DNA from: JAZFYD01 sp036443405
Lineage (GTDB): Bacteria; Planctomycetota; PLA2
DNA: 7,708 bases
Assembly: GCA_036443405.1 (NCBI GenBank)
Contig: JAZFYD010000221.1
Span: 1 to 7,708 of the forward strand
Reading direction: 5' to 3'
Of this stretch, positions 1 to 6,587 are shown one piece after another. The notes beneath the pieces were generated by a model that was given only the letters and a program-made list of their open reading frames with translations, was not told the origin of the DNA and searched no databases. Every line of letters starts with the position of its first letter. The stretch's first letter is position 1. Made by a program: the position numbers and the translations under genes.

Positions 1-51
1 TGATTCTGTGGCAAAACGACCAACCGTAGACGCGCAAGCTCCACGAGCCGC

Positions 52-56
52 GGAGG
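52..56 (+). promoter_or_regulatory. Strong Shine-Dalgarno-like GGAGG ahead of the methyltransferase
   Basis: GGAGG is a full anti-16S match and the best ribosome binding site in the window. It sits 6 bases before a GTG at 63-65. That GTG opens only a four-codon frame (MTAS) ending at TGA 75-77, in the same reading frame as the methyltransferase, whose first usable start (GTG 102) lies 45 bases downstream of the GGAGG. The TGA overlaps an ATG at 74-76, but the frame opened there has the Arg-rich look of an off-frame shadow. The site may serve a tiny leader frame, may be fortuitous, or may mark the true start of a gene carrying a sequencing error or nonsense change. Confidence 0.35.
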
Positions 57-101
57 TGTGCCGTGACCGCTTCATGACCCCCAGCGCGTCTAACGGGCGA
101 C

Positions 102-797
102 GTGAACCAATCGGCCAAAACGGTGACGATCCCCGCGACGGGGGAGCGATTCGACCTCGGTCGCCCCGGTGCGATCGCGGCATGGAATCGCTCGCTCAAC
201 CGGCACTACGGAATGGAGAACCTGCGTGCGCATCCGAGCCGGTTGGTGCGCCGCATCGAGGCGCGCCGTCGCGCGCGCATCGACACGCTTGTGGGGCGGC
301 GGCCGTTTCAGCGCGCCGTCGATCTCGGCGCGGAGGACGGTTCGCTTTCCGCGCAGTGGAGCCGGCACGGACGGGTCGTGTTTCTGGTCGATGTCGACCT
401 GTCCCGCCTTGCGAGTTCGAACCGCCGTGCGGTCGGCGCGGACGCGTCGCGGTTGCCGCTGCAATCGGGTGCGTGCGATCTCGTCGTGATGAGCGCGATC
501 CTCGAGCACGTTCCGGATCCGCACGCGACGGTTGCGGAGGCGGCGCGGGTGGCCGGCCCGGGCGGTCGCATCGTGCTCTATGTGCCGTGGGACGGTGCGG
601 TGGTTCGCGCGAAACGTTGGGCCCGCCGGTTCGGTTTCCGGCTCGGGAAGTTGCACGCCGAACTCGCGCCGGGGCATTTGCACTGTTTCGATCGCGCAGC
701 GCTGCGTGCGCTGCTCGCGCCGGTGTCGCGTCGTTTCGAGATCCGCCTCGATCCGTGGTCGTTCGGCTGGTACGCCGAGGCGGAGATCGGCGCGTGA
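102..797 (+). CDS. Class I SAM-dependent methyltransferase (Methyltransf_11-like)
   Basis: A 231-residue protein with a compact Rossmann methyltransferase fold, probably cytoplasmic, moving a methyl group from S-adenosylmethionine to an unknown small acceptor. Motif I is VDLGAEDG (residues 73-80). The acidic strand-2 end is FLVDVD (94-99), the post-II segment is ADASRLPL (113-120), motif II/III is ILEHVPDP (133-140), and the post-motif strand is AGPGGRIVLYVPW (151-163). The HLHCFDRAALRALL stretch (192-205) is typical of family members acting on small molecules, lipids or glycans. The middle glycine of the usual GxGxG is Glu78 here. GTG 102 is the only usable start after the in-frame TGA at 75-77, and no good ribosome site lies directly before it. 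The stop is 45 bases before the AsnB-like gene, suggesting co-transcription. The family is well supported; the substrate is unknown. Neighbours favour a role in glycan or surface-molecule synthesis, by inference only. Confidence 0.85.
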   Translation: MNQSAKTVTIPATGERFDLGRPGAIAAWNRSLNRHYGMENLRAHPSRLVRRIEARRRARIDTLVGRRPFQRAVDLGAEDGSLSAQWSRHGRVVFLVDVDLSRLASSNRRAVGADASRLPLQSGACDLVVMSAILEHVPDPHATVAEAARVAGPGGRIVLYVPWDGAVVRAKRWARRFGFRLGKLHAELAPGHLHCFDRAALRALLAPVSRRFEIRLDPWSFGWYAEAEIGA

Positions 798-842
798 GCG
801 CGCACGCTGTTTTTAGATCCGGATTCACGGCGAGCTGAGTCC

Positions 843-2612
843 ATGTGCGGGATAGCCGGAATCGTCGGCGGGGATCCGCTGCACCGCGCCGCGCGTGGTC
901 GCGCGATGCTCGACGCGTTGGCGCATCGCGGGCCCGACGCACAAACCGATCTCGCGACCGGTGAGGCCTGGCTCGGTTGCACGCGCCTCGCGATTCGCGG
1001 CGGGGACGCCGGCGCGCAACCGCTGCAAACACGCCGCGGTCATCTCGTGTTCAACGGCGAGATCTACAACACGAGCGAACTGGTCAAGGACCTCGCGTGG
1101 CACGGCGTCACGGTTTCGGGCGACAGCGACACCGAGGTCGTGGGCGCGTTGCTCGACATCTACGGCATCAAGGCCGTCGACCGGTTGAACGGGATGTTTG
1201 CCGTCGCTTGGTACGACGGCGCGAGTGCGTGGTTGGCGCGCGACCCCGCGGGTGTGAAACCGCTCTATTACAAACACGAGGGCAACGAGCTTTCGTTCGC
1301 GTCCGAGATGCGGCCGCTGCTCGGGTCGTCGCCCGCCGCGTGTGCCGATGCGATTTCGCGTTGGATGCTCTTTCACGTCGCGTATGGCTACGAGACGTTT
1401 TTTGAAGGCGTCAAGCGTGTGCCGCCGGGTGGCGTGATGGTGTTCACGCAGGTAGACGGGTTTTTGCGCACCGTTCGCACGCGCGATCCTTCGATGGCGT
1501 TTTCAACGCCGAACCCCGCGCTGACGCCCGAACGGTTGGGAAAGGTCCTTCAGCGCGCGGTCCGCGATGCGCGGCACACGGACCCCGACGAACACTGCGG
1601 CGTAGCGCTGTCCGGCGGGGTCGACTCATCGATTGTCGCCGCCGGCCTGCCCAAGAACACGATCGCGTTTCACGGCCGCGTCGACGCGCCGGGTTGCGAC
1701 GAGTCGCCGCATGCGCGGGCCGCGGCCAATGAGCTCGGTCTCGACCTCGTGGAAGTTCCGATCACCGCCGAGGACTGCTGGCGCGCGCTACCGGATGTCG
1801 TGAGCGCCCTGGAAGAACCCGGCGCGGGTCCCGGTTCGGTGGCGCAGTGGCTGGTCGCGAAACGGGCGTCCCAGGACGTGCGGATCCTCTTTTCGGGTTG
1901 CGGTGGCGACGAGCTGTTCGGAGGGTACGCGCGCCTGGCGGCGTTGCTCTCAAAAGACGGGATCCCGCCCGCGCACCTCGCGAACTATCTTCCGCTGTTC
2001 GAACGCGTAGCTGGCCTTTCACCGGCCGATCGTGCGCTGGCGCTCTTGGACCGGCGGACACCCGCGTTGTTCCAGCCAGAATTCGTGGCGGCGCATCCCG
2101 CGCCGACCGAGGCATTTACCGAGGCGTTCGGCGCAGGCGGCCTCGAGACACACGCGGCAGCGGCCGAGGCGGAGATGCGTTTGACGTTACCGGCGCTGCT
2201 CCACATCGAGGACCGCGTCGGGATGGCGTTCGGGGTCGAGAGCCGCGTGCCGCTTCTGGACCGCCGGCTGTTGCGCTCCGCGATGCGGCTTCCGGAGGAG
2301 GCACGGGTCGGGCCCGGCGGGGAGCTCAAGGCGCTTCTGAAGTCGGCCGCCGCGTCCATGCTCCCGCAGTCGGTACGTTCGCGCCGCGACAAGATGGGGT
2401 TCCCGCTGCCGCTAGGCGACTGGATTCGCGGGCCGTGGAACGCGGGTGCGCGAGAGATCCTCCTGGATCGCCGAACCAAAGAGAGAGGGATCCTCGACAC
2501 CGTTGCCGTCGAGGCGGCCCTCAACAACACCGATAGGAAGCACCCTTACGATAGGGGGCTCTATGCCGGGCTTGTCTTGGAGCTCTGGCACCGCGCCTTC
2601 CTCGATCGATAA
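843..2612 (+). CDS. Glutamine-hydrolysing asparagine synthetase family protein (AsnB-like amidotransferase)
   Basis: A 589-residue two-domain cytoplasmic enzyme. The N-terminal class II glutaminase domain frees ammonia from glutamine. The C-terminal synthetase domain activates a carboxylate with ATP and amidates it. MCGIAGIVGG starts the protein, so Cys2 becomes the nucleophile after Met removal; this fixes ATG 843. Glutamine-site landmarks are R48, NGEIYN (71-76), SDTEV (95-99), LNGMFA (115-120) and RDPAGVKPLYY (133-143). Synthetase landmarks are the PP-loop SGGVDSS (257-263), EEPGAGPGS (324-332), SGCGGDELFGGY (351-362), EDRVGMAFGVESRVPLLD (456-473) and RRDKMGFPLP (514-523). Length is somewhat above E. 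coli AsnB (about 554). Cys353 occupies the place of the E. coli catalytic Glu in SGEGSDE, so the acceptor may not be aspartate. AsnB homologues in envelope polysaccharide clusters often amidate sugar acids or are of unknown specificity. The stop lies 8 bases before the next gene. The family is certain; true asparagine synthesis is not, so no symbol is given. Confidence 0.93.
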   Translation: MCGIAGIVGGDPLHRAARGRAMLDALAHRGPDAQTDLATGEAWLGCTRLAIRGGDAGAQPLQTRRGHLVFNGEIYNTSELVKDLAWHGVTVSGDSDTEVVGALLDIYGIKAVDRLNGMFAVAWYDGASAWLARDPAGVKPLYYKHEGNELSFASEMRPLLGSSPAACADAISRWMLFHVAYGYETFFEGVKRVPPGGVMVFTQVDGFLRTVRTRDPSMAFSTPNPALTPERLGKVLQRAVRDARHTDPDEHCGVALSGGVDSSIVAAGLPKNTIAFHGRVDAPGCDESPHARAAANELGLDLVEVPITAEDCWRALPDVVSALEEPGAGPGSVAQWLVAKRASQDVRILFSGCGGDELFGGYARLAALLSKDGIPPAHLANYLPLFERVAGLSPADRALALLDRRTPALFQPEFVAAHPAPTEAFTEAFGAGGLETHAAAAEAEMRLTLPALLHIEDRVGMAFGVESRVPLLDRRLLRSAMRLPEEARVGPGGELKALLKSAAASMLPQSVRSRRDKMGFPLPLGDWIRGPWNAGAREILLDRRTKERGILDTVAVEAALNNTDRKHPYDRGLYAGLVLELWHRAFLDR

Positions 2613-2620
2613 ACCCACCG

Positions 2621-5600
2621 ATGTCCTACCCCGGGCCCCGTTCCCAGCGCATCAAAGCGCTGTTTTTTCTCCTTGTCGCGTGCCTCGTCATGACCGTGCC
2701 GGCGTTGGACGGCGGTGTGTTGGGCTTTGACGACATCTACCTGTTGAACGGCCCCGACGGCGCGCTCGAGCGGGAACCGACGAGCTTCTTCACCGGGCTC
2801 TTCTACTACGCGTACTTGCCGTTTTACGGGCTGAGCTTGTGGTTCGACGGCATGGTGTTCTCCGACGCTGCGTTTGGAATGCACCTGTCCAACGCGCTCT
2901 GGCACGCCGCCGCCGGGTATGTGCTCTACAGCCTGCTGGGGCGGCTGCTGCGCTCGAACGGTGCGGCGCTGTTGGGCGCGCTCGTGTTCTGTGTGCATCC
3001 GATCCACGTCGAATCGGTGGCCTGGATCGCGGGTCGCAAAGAGGTGTTGTCGGGGTTCTTCTTCTTTCTTTCTTGGCTCTGCCACGTGGAAGCGGAGGAA
3101 CACCGCCGCGGCGCGCGCGCTCTTTCCATCGCGTGTTTCCTGATCGCTTGTTTCACCAAGGCGTCCGCCGTGGTGCTGCCCGCGCTCCTGCTGACGGCCG
3201 CCGCGATGCTTCCGCGATATCAGGGGAAACGCAAAGAGGCGCTTCGTGCCGTCGGCCCGATGTGCATTGCTGCGTTGCTGCCGGTCATCGTCCACCTCGC
3301 GGTCGGAAGCGCGCAAGGCGTTATTCGCGGAGCCGACCCGCTCGGCGTTCGCGTCGTCGCAGGCGTGTACGCATGGGGTTCGTCCGTCCTCCGGTCGCTG
3401 TTCCCGCTCGGACTTTCGATCGACTACCCGCACGTCACGTCCGCCGGCAAAGCGGTGTGGTTCCTGATTCCGCTGCTGGCGGCCGTGTTCGCCGGATGGC
3501 GCTATCGCAAGAAAGCGCCGGTCGCAGTGTTCGGAATCATCGCGTTTTTCCTCTGCCTCGCGCCGTTCAACAACATCTTTCCCGCGACCACCGTGCAGAC
3601 GGCGGATCGCTATCTGTATCTGCCGCTGTTCGGCCTCGCGTGGCTGGTCGCGTGGGGGTGCCGCGAGTACCCGCGCTGCGCGACCGCGACGGGTTTCGCG
3701 ACGCTGGTGTTGGTCGGGCTTTCGTGGCACGGGTCCGGGCGGTTCGCGAGCGATGAGGTGCTCTGGACGCGCACGATCGAAACGACCGACACGTCCGCGC
3801 TCGCATGGGTCAACCGCGGGCTGAGCCGATCGCAGCGCGCCCTGACGGTGACACCCCATGACGACGATCTCCTGAAGGAAGCGGTGGTCGATCTCGAATC
3901 CGGTTTCGATCGGGCGCACTTCGAGGAACACCGCGCCCAGGCCAAAGCGGGTCTCGCGTTGGCGTATCTGAATCTCGGGGACTTCGCGGCGGCGCGTCTC
4001 GCGGCTACCGATGCGCTTTTCCGCGTCGGCGACCGCAATTCGCCGGACGCTCGCCGCTTTCGCGCGCGAACACTGCACCACCGCGGTCTCGCGCATCGCG
4101 CGGTCGAGTCGTTCCTGAGTGCGCTCGACGATTTCCGGGCGAGCGTGGCGCTCGCGTCGAAGCCGAACGTGCAGATGGACCTCGGCGAGATGGCGCTGCG
4201 CGTCGGAAAGATCGACGAAGGCCTGCGTGCGTTCGAGAAAGCCGCGGGGTTGGATCGCAAGGACCCGGAACCGTTGCTGCAAACCGCCAACGTGCAACGC
4301 CAGTTGGGACATCGCAACCTCTGTCAGCGCGCACTCGATCAGGCGGCGCGGCGCGCGCCGGCCAATCCGCGTGTCGTAAGAGCGCGAATGGACTTTTGGC
4401 TCTGGGGCAAATTTCAGGACTACGCGAAAGCGCGCGACGAGTTGTTCCGATTGCCGGAAAAGAGCCGGGATCGCAAGATCCTCTCGGCGACGGTGGATGC
4501 GCACGAGGCCCGTTATCTGTTTCGCCGGCGGGACACGGAAAAGGCGATCGCGAAGGCCTCGGACGCCGTGGCGGGGGGGATCGAGGATTCGACTCTGCTC
4601 TACGACCTCGGGACCGTGTTCCTGGAAGGCGGCCGCTATGACGACGCGGTGAAGTGTTTTCGCCGCGCGGGGAGCGTGCTTCGCGGACGCGCGGCCTATC
4701 AGGATGCGATCGCCCGCGCGTTGACGCTGAAGGCCCACGCGTTCTGGACGGCTGGGGCGATCGAGATCGCGGCCCGCACCATGCGTGAGGCCCTCGCCGT
4801 GAAGCCCCGCCTGCTCGAGGCGGGCGCCGCCCCGCTGCGCGGCGAGATCGCGGCCCTTGCCGGCCAGAAGGACGACGCGCTGATCCGTCTTGCGATCGCC
4901 GCGGTCGTCGGAGATGTCGCTCTTGGCGAAGCGGAAGCCAAGGCGATCCTGGCCGGCGACGTCGCGCTGGAGCAGCGTGCGCTTACGTTGCAGCTGCGCG
5001 GTCTGCTGCGCGCGCACGCGTCCTTCGATCTCGTCGGCGCGCAGAAGGACCTGGAGGAGGCGATCGGCCTCGATCCCAAGAACCCGTGGACCCGCTACCG
5101 CAAAGCACAGGTCCTCGGGCGCATGGGCAGCGCGTGGTTGCGCACCGCCCACCAGATTCGCAGCGTCAAACGGCGTGCGGAGGGCGAAGCGCTTCTTCAC
5201 CGGTCGAAGGACATCCTGACGCAGTTGCTGGAGGAGAACCCCGAGTTCCACATCGCGCGCGTCGAGCGCGGCGCGGTGTACATGGCGCTCGATCGGCCCG
5301 GCAACACGATGGCGCTCAACGCCAAGGTGGACTTTGCGCACGTCTCCGAGAAGAAGGTCGCGATCAAGGAGGTGTACGTGAAGGAGGCGGAACTGCACCG
5401 CCTCGGGTTCACGCGTTCGGGCGGCTACGAAAAACTCGCTGCCGGCATCCTGCTTCTCGAGAAAGCACTCGAGTATGACCCGAACTACTTCGATGCGATG
5501 GTCGAGGCCGGCGTCATCTACGCGGTGCGTTTCCAGGGCGCGGACCGGAGTCGCAAACAACGGAGCCTGGACTTCACTCGTGCGATCAAGTGGTTTCGCC

Positions 5601-6499
5601 GTGCGATCGCCGTCAACCCGCGCCACACGGTGCCGCGCCGCGAGTACTCCGCGTTGACTCTGGCGGTCGCGCGCGAGTCGTCGGCGGCCGGGGATGTGAA
5701 GGCGTCGTACGACCTCATCATGAAATCGTTGGAGCAGACGCCGGATCTCAAGGAGGCCTTGCTCGAGCTTGTGCGCCTCGTGCTCAGCCAGGGATTTCGT
5801 CAAAAGACCGGTATGGAGGTCGGCGCGACGCTGAAGATCGCCGAGGAGTCGCTGGACAAACTCGAGAGGAAACACGCGGGGGACCCGGACGTCCGGCGCG
5901 CCTGGTCCGAGTATCACCGCACGTCGGGATGGCTGGTGTATTTCGCGTGGATCAAAGAGAAGCCGGGCAAGCGCAGGACCGCGCTGAAGCAGTCGGTGAT
6001 CGAGCGGTGGAGAAACGCGATCGAGGCCGATCCGGAGGACCCCGACAACGCCAAGATCGTGGACCGCGTACGCGAACTCGACCCCAAACAGTTGGAGTTG
6101 GACTCGAAACGCGCGCAAACGGAGTTCGAACTCGGGAGCAAGGCGTACCAGGAGCGTCGGTGGGTCGACGCCGCCAAGCACTTCCGTTGGCCCGTTGCCC
6201 TGTTTCCTACCCAGTCGGAGTTCCGCTTCAATCTGGGCATGGCACGCTCGCGCGCCGGCGAGATCCAGCCGGCGATCGATCAGCTCGAGCAGGTGGCGGC
6301 CGGTCCGCGAGCCGATTCGTTCCCAAACGCGTTCTTCGAACTCGGGATGCTCCACTCCGTCCTCGATGCAACAGAAACGTCGCGCGCCTGGTACACGCGA
6401 TACATCGAATCGGTGGAGGCGAACGACCCGAACCCGACGGACCCGGCCGTCAGGGGACGCCTAAAACGCGCCCGCGAAATGGTCCAGGAAAAGGACTAG
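2621..6499 (+). CDS. Giant membrane protein: TMTC/GT-C-like glycosyltransferase domain fused to a long TPR array
   Basis: A 1292-residue protein. Residues ~11-372 form a polytopic membrane domain with roughly 11-12 hydrophobic segments (e.g. 11-29, 88-108, 142-156, 165-198, 211-229, 278-293, 300-318, 331-346, 354-370). It carries the hallmarks of bacterial TMTC-like proteins: an acidic first-loop motif GFDDIYLLNG (35-44), HPIHVESVAWIAGRKEVL (126-143), FTKASAVVLP (178-187), SIDYPH (266-271) and TADRYLYLPLFGL (327-339). In GT-C enzymes the first-loop Asp is catalytic and the sugar donor is polyprenyl-linked; eukaryotic TMTCs O-mannosylate cadherins. From ~390 to the end the protein is soluble and helical with TPR-like units, clearest at 517-548, 551-583, 658-690, 806-838, 937-970, 985-1017, 1166-1199 and 1200-1228. 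By analogy with TMTCs the repeats would face the extracytoplasmic side. ATG 2621 lies 8 bases after the AsnB-like stop with no visible Shine-Dalgarno, suggesting translational coupling, and it retains the first hydrophobic segment. TTA, CTA and TCA codons are absent except CTA at 6461. Glycosyl transfer is inferred, not shown. Confidence 0.85.
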   Translation: MSYPGPRSQRIKALFFLLVACLVMTVPALDGGVLGFDDIYLLNGPDGALEREPTSFFTGLFYYAYLPFYGLSLWFDGMVFSDAAFGMHLSNALWHAAAGYVLYSLLGRLLRSNGAALLGALVFCVHPIHVESVAWIAGRKEVLSGFFFFLSWLCHVEAEEHRRGARALSIACFLIACFTKASAVVLPALLLTAAAMLPRYQGKRKEALRAVGPMCIAALLPVIVHLAVGSAQGVIRGADPLGVRVVAGVYAWGSSVLRSLFPLGLSIDYPHVTSAGKAVWFLIPLLAAVFAGWRYRKKAPVAVFGIIAFFLCLAPFNNIFPATTVQTADRYLYLPLFGLAWLVAWGCREYPRCATATGFATLVLVGLSWHGSGRFASDEVLWTRTIETTDTSALAWVNRGLSRSQRALTVTPHDDDLLKEAVVDLESGFDRAHFEEHRAQAKAGLALAYLNLGDFAAARLAATDALFRVGDRNSPDARRFRARTLHHRGLAHRAVESFLSALDDFRASVALASKPNVQMDLGEMALRVGKIDEGLRAFEKAAGLDRKDPEPLLQTANVQRQLGHRNLCQRALDQAARRAPANPRVVRARMDFWLWGKFQDYAKARDELFRLPEKSRDRKILSATVDAHEARYLFRRRDTEKAIAKASDAVAGGIEDSTLLYDLGTVFLEGGRYDDAVKCFRRAGSVLRGRAAYQDAIARALTLKAHAFWTAGAIEIAARTMREALAVKPRLLEAGAAPLRGEIAALAGQKDDALIRLAIAAVVGDVALGEAEAKAILAGDVALEQRALTLQLRGLLRAHASFDLVGAQKDLEEAIGLDPKNPWTRYRKAQVLGRMGSAWLRTAHQIRSVKRRAEGEALLHRSKDILTQLLEENPEFHIARVERGAVYMALDRPGNTMALNAKVDFAHVSEKKVAIKEVYVKEAELHRLGFTRSGGYEKLAAGILLLEKALEYDPNYFDAMVEAGVIYAVRFQGADRSRKQRSLDFTRAIKWFRRAIAVNPRHTVPRREYSALTLAVARESSAAGDVKASYDLIMKSLEQTPDLKEALLELVRLVLSQGFRQKTGMEVGATLKIAEESLDKLERKHAGDPDVRRAWSEYHRTSGWLVYFAWIKEKPGKRRTALKQSVIERWRNAIEADPEDPDNAKIVDRVRELDPKQLELDSKRAQTEFELGSKAYQERRWVDAAKHFRWPVALFPTQSEFRFNLGMARSRAGEIQPAIDQLEQVAAGPRADSFPNAFFELGMLHSVLDATETSRAWYTRYIESVEANDPNPTDPAVRGRLKRAREMVQEKD

Positions 6500-6587
6500 G
6501 GGGTTTCGGGAACCAAACCACCGGCCACGCACGTCAAAAGACCAGATGCATGAAGCTGACGATCGCACCTCGGAGACCACCTAGATC
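6500..6587 (+). other. 88-base intergenic gap before the FHA regulator
   Basis: This is the widest gap in the window and the likeliest place for an operon boundary. I see no strong terminator: GGTTtcgggAACC (about 6504-6516) gives only a 4-bp stem without a T tract. I see no -24/-12 or -35/-10 pair. GGAG at 6572-6575 is a plausible but distant ribosome site, 12 bases before ATG 6588. A 12-codon frame (MHEADDRTSETT, 6546-6584) ends with TAG three bases before that ATG, in the same frame. Confidence 0.4.

Noticed and set aside
3..29. Possible tail of an upstream gene (frame reading ILWQNDQP then TAG).
   Set aside because: Only eight codons are visible and nothing identifies them; another frame also has a stop at 1-3, so the choice of frame is arbitrary.
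817..824. Eight-base palindrome ATCCGGAT in the methyltransferase/AsnB gap.
   Set aside because: Too short and single-copy to support an operator, and easily expected by chance.
74..838. Plus-strand frame from ATG 74 (or GTG 8) overlapping the methyltransferase.
   Set aside because: Its product is Arg/Gly/Ala-rich low-complexity sequence with no domain, while the overlapping frame has the complete SAM methyltransferase motif series.
2586..2602. TGGCAC resembling a sigma-54 -24 element near the end of the AsnB-like gene.
   Set aside because: The matching -12 TTGC is absent at the right spacing, and the hexamer lies within conserved coding sequence (LWHRAF). Other TGGCAC copies at about 1097, 2900, 3725 and 6238 also lack a -12 element.
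2561..6355. Minus-strand open frame of 1264 codons opposite the membrane/TPR gene.
   Set aside because: It lies in exact antisense codon register, is rich in Arg, Gln, His and Glu, shows no recognisable domain, and is explained by missing TTA/CTA/TCA in the sense gene. The sense frame has clear membrane and TPR motifs.
6504..6518. Possible terminator hairpin after the TPR gene.
   Set aside because: Only a 4-5 bp stem (GGTT/AACC) and no following T run; too weak to call.
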